Shown here piece by piece: positions 24,255-35,398 of a DNA stretch of 64,000 nucleotides. The DNA is from Icerya purchasi (taxonomy: Eukaryota; Arthropoda; Insecta; Hemiptera; Monophlebidae). The position numbers and the translations under genes are program-made. The stretch spans positions 591,567,643-591,631,642 of the forward strand of contig CM077115.1 of assembly GCA_039619475.1 (NCBI GenBank), written 5' to 3'. Every line of letters starts with the position of its first letter. Within the stretch, counting starts at the first letter, position 1. The notes under the pieces were generated by a model, which worked only from the letters and a program-made list of their open reading frames with translations, had not been told where the DNA came from and did no database searches.

Positions 24255-27200
24255 ATTTTTTTATAATCTTTTTATACTTACCTGGAGAGTCATTTCGTTT
24301 CGGCTGCAACACGATTCGCCTCGTTACATTTCGACTTCGTCTTTTTTCCAAGTAGACCTAGTTTAGCCTTAGTGAGTTTTTAATTTTTTCTTCTTCTATA
24401 ATTATCATATTTAAGGCGTAATGAATCAAAAAAACACCCGTGAAATTAGTAATTAATTTGTTTAGAAAATAAACCATCTGTTTTCAATGCTTCTTTTGCG
24501 TTCGTGTATCACAAAAAGAATTATTTTCGGTTATAAAGACTTGAAGTTCTGATTATGTATTCGTTTAGCGGGTTATTTCAATAAAAAATTTCAGAAAGAA
24601 TTAGTAGATCATAGGAATAATTTCCCTCTGTGACAGATTATCTGCTTTCAAAGGAAATCAATGTGCTTTATAATAAATTTTTACATTCGCAAAAAAATAA
24701 AATAAAATTAACTTTAATGATTATGAAAAACTGCTAAAAAAAATCGTTTATTACTTTTAAGAAATTATTCTTCTATTTTTATGTTTATTTTTAACGGAAC
24801 CCATTCGTTTGAGCCAAATCGACTGGCCCTGTTTTTAATTTAGTATTATGTAAATTGAAATTACGATAATTCATACTTATCCTTGGCAGTTGACACATTA
24901 TGTTCAACTCCTTTGCTGTATTTGCGATAAAATTATATTATTTTTTTTTTTTATTTATTTATTTTTTCTAAAATCTAGTTACCTGCAAAATAAATATTTT
25001 AGAGCTCGACATTTAATTCTGCACGTTATGTAACACGGATTAATTACTTGGAATCATTTTTTCTTATTACTGTGAAATATGACCTACATAAACCAGAATT
25101 CATTTTTAAACCATGCAAAAACATCAATAAAACAGCTCATTTAGTAATAAAATTAACATAATTAAGTAACAAAAATTTTCCAATTTTTAAACAACTATTT
25201 GACATTCTTAAAAGTATATATTTGTTTTATAACCGATATATGTAATTATTTTAGAAAACAAATAAATATCGATCGCCAGTGAGTATTCCAAAAAAATACA
25301 GCACTAATAACATATATGCGGAAAATAATTTTATGGATATATTGTAAACTGCTTATGTTTCTCAAACGGGCGTCGATTTTTTTTTTGTCGGTTCGGTTCT
25401 CACCATGGGGGATTTCCTGCGAGTGATTGAAAAGAGGTAATGAATAGGACCTCGAATATTTTACAATATGCGAATCTGTAGGACTAAAAGAAGAACAAAA
25501 AGTGATAAAATCGTCATGGAAAAAATCGTATACTTTTCTTGGAATTGACTATAGGTCTATTGTAAAGCAGTTATTATTATTTCGGCGGAAGAAGAATTAC
25601 TAGAATACTTTTCGAATAGGCTATTCTTAATAATAACCGTAGTACGGAGAATTAACGAATGAAACTGTTTGCTGTAAATAAGTGTAGTGCTTTAGTTTGT
25701 TTATTTGACCAAATCCTGAATAGCTTCATAAGAGGTGAAATTTATTTACCTGCATTGTTCATAACCCGTACGATTGGCTATTCGGTTTTTAATTTCTAAG
25801 AAAATGGTTAATTTGCCTAACAGAAGAACATAACAAAATGTACAATGAATGCGTGTAAAACTTGAAATTATTGTTATTTTTACTTTTCTGTTCCGAAAAA
25901 AAAGAATGCCGCAAAGAATGTTGACACATAATGGTTTTTGTCATTTGTCTATGAACGTGATATAATATCAGCAAAATAAATAAAACATAGTCTTATTGAT
26001 AAAAGTAACTGAGTAAAAAAAAATAAGTATGTCGATTGCGACAAACGTTTGTTGAAATTCGCAACAAATTATAATCAGCTTCAGCTCGAAGATTATCTTC
26101 GTGGTGTAGCACATAATGTAATTAGTTAACTTTAATGTTTGCATGTATTATAGGTATTATTATTATTATTAATTATATGTACGATTTCGAAATCGTTTAT
26201 TTCTATATTTGTAATTAATGTTACTATTATTATATTATAATTGAAAACTCTTATTTTGTTGGGAAAACGTGAAAGAGGAAAAAAATAATTTCTAATTCGA
26301 CTAGCTGTATGAACACTGGTTGTACCTTGTATATATATATATGGTTTGCGAAATTATCATTCCTGCGGAAAGGGAGGATAATTTTTTTGCGACAGTTTTA
26401 TCGCAATACATACTATAGGTTTCAAATTGTTGGCAACTTAAATATTGTTTATGCGTGTTACAGAAAGTACCTATTTATTATATAAAACTGTATCCATTTC
26501 ATATAAGAAAGATTGATTCCTTATCGAAGAATAATGAGGATATTGTTCCAATTTTTGTGGTTTTTGAAAATTTCAGTTATTACTAAACGACCAAACATTG
26601 TAATTTGTGTAGTATGCTGTAAGCTAATTTAACAGGCTCAGCTGCATATCGGCACAGTTGTGTTTAAGCCGCATGTGAAAAAAAGAAACAAAAAGAAACG
26701 ACGGACTAGAATATTATTTTTCTTATAAATATGTTCAAAATTTATCCTCTTCTCTCTTTCATGTTTACTTCATGCGACATTTTATATTTTCGTTTACTAC
26801 AAGACATACACGCAGGAGCAAGTTCACTTTTTTATAAACATTAAACATTTTTTTCTTTCTGTGCGTTTTACTTTTAGGCCAAATGAGGTTAAATCTGAAA
26901 AAGCAACCTAAAGGAATCGAACAAAAATAAAAACAAGCATACTAAGGCTAACTGACAAATCATCTTGAATAAATTAATGAAATAACTGTATAAAAACAAA
27001 TAGAGATCGTGCTCATTTTAACAATTACTCATTTACTGTTTGATCATATGTATTTTGCCTCAACGGGACTTTTCTGTTCAGCAAATACAAAAAGAAAACA
27101 AGCAAGTGTACGGATAATTAGTATTTGCAACAACATATCATAAGTATCGAAATGCAAACCGGGTAAAGGCCCTTGATTGACGTGCCCAAATAAATAAATA

Positions 27201-27979
27201 AGACTGAGGTCGAAAAAGATAATTCTCATTTAGGTTTTGCAGTCATTACCAATATGCCGGTCTTTCATATTATTTACTACCGTCCCTAAAGAATATTTTT
27301 TTTTCCAAATAAAACCAAAAAACCTTTAGTAAAAAAAGCTGATATGATGAGAAACAGAAGTCAAAAAAGTTACTATTATAAATATTTAATATAAATTCAA
27401 AGAACGATGATTCGAATAACGAATACCTGCAGATTATTCCTCTTAAAGCCTTGTGTTACTCAAATCCAACCCACCTGAACTGACAATATTTAGAAAGTAT
27501 TATTGCAATTTTGTGTGATAAGTCAGTAAAAAATGAAATTCTAGAAAAAAAAATTCGGTTAAAAAGCGTTTTTTAAAGAAACATGTTAATTACAAAGTGG
27601 TTGTAGCCATTAACGGTTCTTTTCCTTTTTTCATTAAACACTATTTCACAGTAGAAAATTACTTATTCGCTTTTGTTTCTCAACTTACTTCTTTACTTTT
27701 TCTTTTTCCCGACAAAATACGCATCAAGTATTGCCGAGTCGATTTTTCTAATTACTATTATTTTTTTATGAGCCGCTCGCTTCCTTATTAGACAAAACAA
27801 GAAATTACTCATGAACTGCCAGTAATAATTCAAATGTTTAAAACGCCGAAGTGCTTATAACAAAATAATATAAATGGTTCGTTTGCTAATCGAATAAAGG
27901 AAAAAATGTACTTACAAATCAAATGCAGTAACAAAGCATATTTATGAACGATTAGGATTTATGTTGGAAAAGTACGTCG
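24255..27979. other. 3.7 kb AT-rich, no gene; contains a short repeat
   Basis: No coding homology on either strand. At 24828-24930 lies a further copy of the short dispersed repeat (ctgtttttaatttagtatta, then gacacattatgttcaactcc). A (TA)n run lies at about 26328-26341 and an (ATT)n run at about 26157-26172. The open frames of 60-64 codons (25789-25974, 27044-27229, 27597-27791) lack recognisable domains. If the bracketing inverted repeats are real, this is the interior of a non-autonomous element. Confidence 0.45.
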
Positions 27980-28014
27980 ATGACACTCCTACACCCGGTA
28001 TACACATGTAGGTT
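27980..28014 (-). repeat. Right terminus of the long inverted-repeat pair
   Basis: Inverted partner of 24218-24254 (cacccggtatacacatgtag on plus). No matching target-site duplication outside the pair was recognised. Confidence 0.5.
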
Positions 28015-28984
28015 TTGTTCGTCGCTTCGTTAGTTCATTTTTTTGTTTTTTCGTATTGGTACTTTGTTTTGTGACCTGGAGCGCATCGAGGGCCTTTAAA
28101 AATTATTTTCGGGGTTGACTACTTTCGAATACGTCGCGTGAGAACTATTCGAGTGTAATTATTTCGGTTTTATTTCCTTTCAATTAGAACTTTACTTATA
28201 AAGATATCATATATTGTTTTTTATTACCTTATTTACAACACACTGCTAACTTGTATACTCGATTAATGGATTTGTGAATTCGTTATATGCTTGTCACAAA
28301 AGACACGATGACCCGCGTTGCGGTGATTAGCAAATTCGTTTGTTTGTGGATTTTTGTGTACATCTTTTTGGGTTCCGTATTCAGCAAGACCAAAATTCGT
28401 AATAATCTCGTAAATAATAAATGAACAGCCTCTCTTCACGGCGATTCAACATGTAAAATGTATATTGTAATGTGTATATTACATGAGTATAATATAAAAA
28501 ATAAAAATAAAAAATAAAATAAATAAATAAATGGTAAATAAAATATAACTAGATTAAATAGAATAGAAAATGAATAAAGGTCGAGCGGAGTGTGAGAGTG
28601 CTTATGTGTGTGAATGGAAACTAGTAGCCGACTGGGAGTGTTTACAGAGCTCGATGTCGCCTTTAAGGGATGCGCGCGATGATTGCTAATCAAACGACAC
28701 TGATTGGCACATCAAACACGGCGGAGAAGACTTAGCGGAAGAAATCAGGATTAGAAATTTGCGAGCCTAGAAGGCAGTTAGAATGAGTTAGAGTTTTGAA
28801 TTGGTCAACGATAGATCTCCAGTAAAGGAAGAGGGCCTCCGGTCAAGATTGCATTCGTGATACTCGTAGCAGTCGTCCAAAGTTATCGACCGTTTCATTT
28901 TGTTGTTTTCGGAACGCAATAGTTTAAATAACGCGAAAGTCCGATAAATTAATATTCGTATAATAATTTCGAATATCGCGTCTT
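28015..28984. other. Spacer with A/T simple repeats
   Basis: Contains an (AAAT)n-like low-complexity tract at about 28498-28552. Slightly more GC around 28640-28900 than in neighbouring DNA. The 85-codon minus frame at 28436-28693 runs through the simple repeat and is not convincing. No known motif. Confidence 0.4.
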
Positions 28985-29265
28985 CTCTCCGCGCTCGCCG
29001 CCAATCCAGTACGGAACTTCCTACGCACGCCTACCTATCATCAAGAACCATCACAACAACCAGCAGTCGTCGCAGTGATACGTAGAAATCATAGTATTTT
29101 AAATTATTCAAATTGTATATACGTGTTTACTAACTAATCATTGTACTTACAGCGGTCGACCGTTCCAGAAAGATCGGTGTAGGTTTAAACAATATACTCA
29201 CTCGTTAAAACTAATCACTTTTTCACTAATTTTAATAACAATAATAATAATAATAATACAATTTA
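28985..29265 (+). repeat. Unclassified dispersed repeat, copy 2
   Basis: Same-orientation homologue of 8530-8790, with the same block order (cagcagtcgtcgcagtgata, then gtcgaccgttccagaaagat, then ggtgtagg). It is followed by an (AAT)n tract at about 29240-29260. Function unknown. Confidence 0.5.
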
Positions 29266-29349
29266 AATACATTCTTAATTTAAATCCACGAGCTCGTTAG
29301 GAACCCGTGGTTGGCATCCCTGTAGGATTAAAAGTAAACGATAACGTTC

Positions 29350-29950
29350 CAATATATAGGCTAACTTTTGCAAGTGGAACCATATGGTAATTCTAAACCA
29401 TATCGCCAAATCGGAGCTATCATAGTTAAATGAATAGGTCGTTTCGTGTTTAAGTTCAATGCCGACCTGTGTCCCAATAATGAATGCAATAGCTTAGCGC
29501 GGGCAGTAACGCTCTGTCGAGTTTGTGTCACATGAAAGCACCATGTAAGCCTTCGGTACAGCTACATTCCCATATGAGATGAACTTGTGGAATTACTTTG
29601 TTATTAATGTTTATTGTTGGGTATTCAGTTGTTCGGTTTGTGAATGTAATGTGCCGGCACTTATCCGTATTAAAAACTATTCTCCATAGTTTTGCTTACC
29701 TGTCTATTCGGTAAATGATTCTTCTGAACGGAATTATTGGGGTGTATGTGTGGCATCCTTATTTAACGCTAAAAATGGCTATATAATCAGCGTATGTTGC
29801 CAGTATTACAAACTAGGTAGATCGGATGTATAAATAGAGTACAATGGGGGTCGTCCCAATAGACTACTTGCGGTACTGACGATAAAACTTTATGTTCTTC
29901 CGAAAAGAATCATTGATTTTGACAACAAATGTTCTATCGGTGTCACATAT
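29350..29950 (-). mobile_element. Decayed Jockey-clade LINE fragment (RT palm-thumb)
   Basis: Diverged but collinear with Jockey-1 from about 14755 to 15310. Examples on plus are gcgctatcattgttaaat versus gagctatcatagttaaat, and ttatgttcttccgagattga versus ttatgttcttccgaaaagaa. All frames are broken. Only the RT palm to thumb section is present; both ends are lost. Confidence 0.75.
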
Positions 29951-29959
29951 AATTGAAGA

Positions 29960-31044
29960 GCATGTAAAGATCAGAAGGAAGAAATTACTTCAACGGGGAT
30001 TCTCTCCATTCGGGTGGCCATTTCTGCGTGTTCCATATTTTTTCACAGACTTGGTGCAGTATATCAGCTCCTGGATCCCCGTAGCTTTTATCATTTCTGC
30101 TACTAAGCCGTCAGTTCCTCCTGACTTGTTATTGGAGAGTTTCTGTATGGCCGTTATAACCTCACTTTTCAAAATCGGCGGTTCCTTTAATTGGTTAATA
30201 GGTTCGTGTTCCTGAACATTCCCATCCTCATCACTGTGCATGAGCTTATCGCAGTATTGTCTTCATCTATTTAATATTTTGCTTGTTTCAGTAAGAAGAT
30301 TTCCTGTTTCATCTTTAATCGGAAAGTAACGTAGTTTAAATTTTCCCGTTATCATTCTCATCTTTCGGAATAAGTCTTTCGGATTATTTTGGTTTTTATG
30401 ATCTTCTATCTCACCACATATCCATGTGATGTATTTGTTTTTATCTTTCTTTAAGGCGCTTTTTACTTCTACCGTTAATGTTTTCCATTTTTCAGCATTT
30501 CTAGTGCTATTCAATCCTTTGGTTTTTATCTCCTGCAGCTCTTTTATTAATGTCCACGTTTGTTGTGATATCCACGGCTTGTTTGTCCTTCTGTTTTTTG
30601 ATTTGCAGGCTTTTGCCGCTTTCTCTATTTTTGATTTTATATTACTCCATAGTTCCTTCGCTGATGAATTCTGTATTTCTTCTGTAGTGATTGATTTCAG
30701 GGAATTTATCACCCGATTCTGATATTGTTTATTAGTGCCGAGTTCCCATCGATTTGTTATATGTGATTTTTTGTCCTTTCACAGTCCATTCCGGGTCCAG
30801 TTTTAACATTGCTTACAAACGTCTTCCATCTAGATTTAATAAGGATATAATCTATCTGATTTCGTGTTGACCGCCAGTTGGTAATATATAGTTTATTTTC
30901 TATGCAGAATTCTAAAAGCATCACTCCTCTCTCGTTTCTGTCTCCCAGACCGTATTTGCTTACCACATATCGTAGATGGTCATCACAAGCTTTCGACATG
31001 TGATTATTAAACATTAAAGTTGAACATTTAAAAGGAAGAAGCAA
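29960..31044 (-). pseudogene. RTE-clade LINE ORF2 remnant
   Basis: Three minus-strand open pieces in order. 31044-30757 is the C-terminal endonuclease half (YGLGDRNERGVMLLEFC, then RNQIDYILIKSRW and VKTGPGMDC); a stretch found in related proteins between ENKLYITN and WRSTRNQIDY is missing. 30712-30263 is the linker rich in Lys. 30241-29990 is the RT start (NNKSGGTDGLVAEMIK). Motifs of this type are typical of RTE-like elements often annotated as craniofacial development protein 2-like. Stops and frameshifts separate the pieces, and no RT active site remains. Dead copy. Confidence 0.75.
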
Positions 31045-31312
31045 GTAAGCACAATCATCGACTTAACTTTAGTAACTAATAACGTATTTTATCTCATATT
31101 AAATTGAAAATTTAGTAGAGAATTAAATGGCAGCGATCATTTTTACATTCATTTTACTTTAAACTTTGAAAATAATACTATAACTGATATGATTACCACA
31201 AAAATTATAATAAATTGAACTTAAACATCACTAACTTTGCCTCTCTTATAGATTTAACTGTGCAATGCACTTCAATGACTGATATTAATAATTGGTTATC
31301 ACAGTTTCAGTT
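31045..31312. other. AT-rich spacer, nothing recognised
   Basis: Between the RTE remnant and the hAT target duplication. No feature supported. Confidence 0.4.
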
Positions 31313-31559
31313 TTGTTAGTCAGAGGCGTAGCTACCGCCGTATCAGCCGTATCAATTATACGGGGCCCCCAGGGTACAGGGGCCCTGAACGTGTGTGAGC
31401 AAAAATTCGTAAAAATGTAGTATGACTTCCAGAAAGCTAGTATTTTACTCAGTAATCTTTTAAATGGACTGAACGAAGTAAGATATCAAAATTTGTTCCA
31501 TCCCTTACTAAACGAGTCCACAGATTTAGCGAAAGAGTGAAGGGTAGCTAATGTTTTAA

Positions 31560-32209
31560 AAAATAAAAGACGGAAGATAACGAACCGTTTTTTTTGATGA
31601 GCTAGCAGAAGATGAGATAATTTCAAACCTGAAATCGTACTTTAAAGTCAATGTGTACTAATGCTCGTTAGATATATTAATTTCTATGAGAACTAAACAA
31701 AGATTCTAGAACCTCTGTGACCTGAGTAATATGTTCGAAGTGTTACAGAAACTCTTATATTTTTGAAACGAAATGATAAAAAAATATGCCGGAAAACTGC
31801 CTGCTGAATACAGTAAAGTCATGTCAGTTGAACTCTGTATTGTTCACAATTAATTGCTTTGAAAACCTGCTTAAAATCTAAAATTCAGAAAATTCACTCC
31901 ATTAAAGAACTCGCGGAATTATTACTGATAAAATTCAATAACCTTGCGTCCAGTTTTCTGGAGGTAATAATGGCATGCTGTCTATTTTTGACCCTTTCGG
32001 TTACAACTGCTGCAGCTGAAAGAAGATTCTCAAAATTAAAACTGATAAAAAATTATCTTAGGACTTCAATGGGACAAGAATGGCTTTCAGACTTGTCTTT
32101 ATTGTCCATAGAGACAGGAAATCTAGAAAAGCTGAAATCGTCTTCATCTAAGGATGATTTAATAAATAAGTTTGCCGAAAGAAGGCGAGAAAAGTGTATA
32201 TTTGATTGA
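31560..32209 (+). pseudogene. hAT transposase remnant, C-terminal dimerisation domain
   Basis: The last 116 codons (31859-32209) are open and carry the hAT C-terminal dimerisation signature (LSVTTAAAERRFSKLKLIKN, then LRTSMGQEWLSDLSLLSIE). This form is shared with the zinc finger MYM-type 1-like (ZMYM1-like) transposases. Upstream, from about 31560, broken frames give further matching pieces (ELAEDEIISNLKSYFKVNVY, then LILISMRTKQ-like and NMFEVLQKLL) with several stops. The N-terminal DNA-binding region and most of the DDE core are missing. It cannot encode an active transposase. It is not a host gene, because it sits between the hAT TIRs. Confidence 0.85.
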
Positions 32210-32326
32210 AATGGAATTATTTGGATTGAATTGTAACTTAGCTCCCAGGAGCATTTATTGTAAGTAATAACTTTGAATCAATAAATAATTATTTTAATTT
32301 AATGCGAGCGTTTTTGTTTCTTTTAT

Positions 32327-32626
32327 CTTTTTCTTCTTATCCTATAATCGTCGGATATATAAGAAATGTGGTAAATAATAATACATAATTCTTAATTATA
32401 ATTCTAGTTTCAGTTTTGTTAACTAGTCTATAGCTCCGTCTTTTAGTTCATTTATATCCTCCAACGTTAAATGTGAGAGTGCAAATTCATTACAGTCATC
32501 CAGTATATGTTGCATTGTCTGTTTGGAATTTCCGCACTGACATGCAGCTGTCGTCATCATACCCCATTTTTGCACTAAATAACCGCATCTTCTCTGTTCG
32601 GTCCTAATTTTGTTAAGAGTTTTCTA
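32327..32626 (-). pseudogene. LINE-H block 4: ORF2 C-terminus and 3' end
   Basis: The minus-strand frame from 32626 to about 32430 reads through a cysteine-rich terminal motif (TLNKIRTEQRRCGYLVQKWG, then CQCGNSKQTMQHILDDC) and ends at a TAG near 32432. This Cys/His motif follows the RT in LINEs of this type. The block is separated from block 3 by a 439-bp insertion, and the preceding residues (HLVVDPREEVAEMDLSRK) lie at 33180-33066. Block 3 and block 4 share ttttcta at the junctions. Confidence 0.8.
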
Positions 32627-33065
32627 CTTATTTATTTATGGTCGCTATATGACATCTTGGCCTTCAGCGACCACGAAATTTACATTCGGTTCTTAAAGAT
32701 TACGTATAATATATCGTTTACATTTACAAAAGTTATTTCAGTATTACATAACAAGCAAAGAAAAGAAAAGAAAAGAAAAATAAAAGGAAAAGGAAAACAA
32801 AACAAAATAAAAGGAAAAGGAAAACAAAACAAAACAAAAGGGTCACGCGATGTGTGACAAGCGTAGTTGAACATGAAAATTGAAATCAATTTAAAAAGTG
32901 AAACGTTTTTTAAAAAATCTATTACTTCTTTACACATATTGTCGTTCATTGTCAAACCTGGATGAATATTATTGAGTCCAGCTCGGACTCTGTCTGGCTG
33001 GTAGGCGTTACAATCGAACAGAAGATGTTTGATCGTCACTGGGTTGTCACACCGCTGGCCTACTC
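32627..33065 (-). mobile_element. 3' fragment of an RNase H-type LINE inside LINE-H
   Basis: A minus frame (33039-32680) gives the post-RNase H tail MTIKHLLFDCNAYQPDR, then KEVIDFLKNVSLFKLIS. This matches the C-terminus of the LINE at 49692-50640 (IMTIKHLLFSCPSF, then INFLKKTHLYSLI). Its 3' UTR contains a purine-rich simple repeat (32758-32841), and the 3' end is a TAAA-type tail (ttatttattta on plus, 32629-32639). The junction repeat ttttcta (32620-32626 and 33066-33072) is a possible 7-bp duplication. Strongly 5'-truncated. Confidence 0.75.
32758..32841. repeat. Purine-rich simple repeat (GAAAA/AACAA type)
   Basis: Tandem gaaaa, aaaggaaaa and aacaaaac motifs lying in the 3' UTR of the nested LINE fragment. 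Low complexity. Any protein reading here (Lys-rich on plus, Phe-rich on minus) is an artefact. Confidence 0.9.
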
Positions 33066-35240
33066 TTTTCTAGATAAATCCATTTCTGCAACTTCTTCCC
33101 TTGGGTCGACTACTAAATGGGAATTTTGTGTATATTCTAGGTTCTTTTCCCATATCGTTTTCCATTTACTGAAATCTTTCAAGCCTTCTGATAATAATTT
33201 GTCTGATGTCCAAGGTGATCTTCGGGATGTAAGTCTTGATACCGGTGCGGACCTTACCACTACAGAGATTGGCATTTTGGGATAAATCTTAAATTTTATT
33301 TTTATCCTTAATTAAAGCTACCTCCCATCTGATTGCAGCTGGAGAGTGCCGTCGACTTGATCGTTCCTGATATGATTCGGAGGGCTTCATTTAACATTAC
33401 ATCTACTTTCTTAACATGGTAGCTATTGCACCAGACTGATGAACAATATTCGGCTGCCGAGTATACAGATACTGAGTGTTCTTGCACCAGCACCCTAACT
33501 AGAATCTGCAAGTCTTCTGGTGAGATTTATTCGCGTTTTTAACTTTTTGGATAAGCGAATTAGATGCTCGTTATATGATAAGGTATGATCTAATGTCACG
33601 CCTAGGTATTTTGGCTATTTTCTGTTTGCTAGATCTGCTCCTTCAAATTTCACTACAGGTTCGATTTTTGCCATTCGGCTTTTAAGACGGAAAAACGCTG
33701 ACTCTGTCTTGCGGGGGTTCGGCCGCAATTTCCATTTATGCAAATATTCACTCATCTGTATTAGGTCATTTTCCATAGTTGATATGCAACTCTGCAGGTC
33801 TTTTCCTTGTACGGTCATGGCAACATCATCTGCATACTGGAACTTTTTACCAGATGTGTCAGTGATATCACTAACGTAGATATTAAAAAGTAGCGGCGCC
33901 AACATCGATCCTTGTGGAAGGCCATGATTTATTCGACGCCACTTGCTGCTATTTTCTCCTAAGAAGACACGAAAATATCTACCCGACAGCATGCTATTTA
34001 TAAGTCGCAAGATTCGGGAGCATGGAATAATAGAAGCCAGCTTTAATAATAATCGCTCGCGCCAAACAGTATCGTAAGCGGAAATCAGTTCTAGAAGTAC
34101 AGCTAATGTCTTCTCATTTTTTTCAAAACCATTTTCTGTGTGCTGTGTAATGGCAGCGACTGGTCTATGCAGAATCTTCCTGCTGGAAGACCAGCCTGGA
34201 ATACTGGTAAATGACTGTCCACTTTGATTGCTATTTTGTTATAGACAATTCGTTCCAACACCTTATATCCTACGCTAAGAAGAGATATTGGGCGATAGTC
34301 TTCTGCTTCTCTTCCTTCTTTACCTGGCTTCTTAATCGAAATTATTTTAGATTTCTTGAACTCTTTAAGTAATCTGGCTGTTGCAATTATTTCATTGAAC
34401 ATCCCACAAAGAAAGGTTTTTGCTTTTGGACCCAGATTTTTCAAGAACTCTGGATAAATTCCGTCAAATCCAGCTGTTTTCTTGTTTTTCGTTTGAGTTA
34501 GGGCAATATCAAGTTCCTTTATAGAAACTAAACCAGAAAATTTCTCATTGAGTTTAAGGTTATTTTTTATTTTATTTAGCCCAATTTTTACCATTCTGGT
34601 TTCTAGTTTTTCTAGTGAGAACTTTGTCTTACTCAGAAGCCTTGATGCAATTGCATCTGCATTAATTGTATACTGGGTACGCTTATTTCGTTGGGGATCA
34701 GTTCCAAGTTTTCTAAGCAATGCCCATGCTTTTTTGCTATTATGCGTGAAGTTAATATTTTCCATTGTCTTGGTCCATCTATTTTTTCATTCTTCGTTGA
34801 GCTTTGCTAATAATTCAGCTGCTGCTATAAGTTGATCACCTTAAACTTTAAATGCATTGTGAAGCTCAGAACATTCCTCATTCCAGCACGATACGTGGTT
34901 CTTCCTTCTACCACGTGGAATACTCTTGTAAGCTGCTTCTTTAACTGTTTCAATAAATTTCCTGTAGTTTCCGACAACTGGTAGTAAATTTGGAATTTTT
35001 TCTTCTATTACTTGTTTGAAGGTCTCCCATTTAGCCTTTTTAAAGTTCCATCTATTCTTTGGGATGGACTTTACACCTGGAATATAAACCCCTGTATCGA
35101 TAAATACAGGACGATGCTGCGAGTTTGGGAAATCACAAAGAACTGTTCGGTATGGTGTAGTTTTTACTGCAACATTATTTTCTCCTAGGAATATACAAAG
35201 GTCTGGGTTATAGTCTTGATTCAGTCTCGCTGATTTAAAC
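33066..35240 (-). pseudogene. LINE-H block 3: endonuclease end, RT and thumb
   Basis: From 35240 the frame continues FKSARLNQDYNPDLCIF, then DFPNSQHRPVFI (end of the endonuclease) and WNFKKAKWETFKQV (linker). It stays in one frame to 34103, with two nonsense codons near 34841 and 34785. RT fingers follow (KKTAGFDGIYPEFLKN, KPGKEGREAEDYRPISLL), then in a shifted frame the palm (GLPQGSMLAPLLFN, active-site QYADDVAM at about 33845-33820). The thumb (YSAAEYCSSVWCNS, 33480 region) and a tail (HLVVDPREE) close the block. At least three frameshifts and two stops are present. The catalytic YADD is still visible. Confidence 0.85.
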
Positions 35241-35398
35241 TTTTTTTTTTTTTTTTTTAAGTTGCGTACAATCTACTCAATTGAGTAATAAGTAGCACTG
35301 ATCATTTATATAGATACGCTATTCCGGAACGCTTCCCAGTGGTCGCTATTCCTGATGATGAAGTAGTTTATTGAATGTTATAGAAAATAGCTATACGC

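Noticed and set aside
29960..31044. Host craniofacial development protein 2 gene
   Set aside because: Such names come from RTE-type LINE endonucleases. Here it is followed by RT motifs and is full of stops.
31859..32209. Host zinc finger MYM-type 1 gene
   Set aside because: The match is only to the hAT dimerisation domain, the upstream frame is broken and the segment lies between hAT TIRs.
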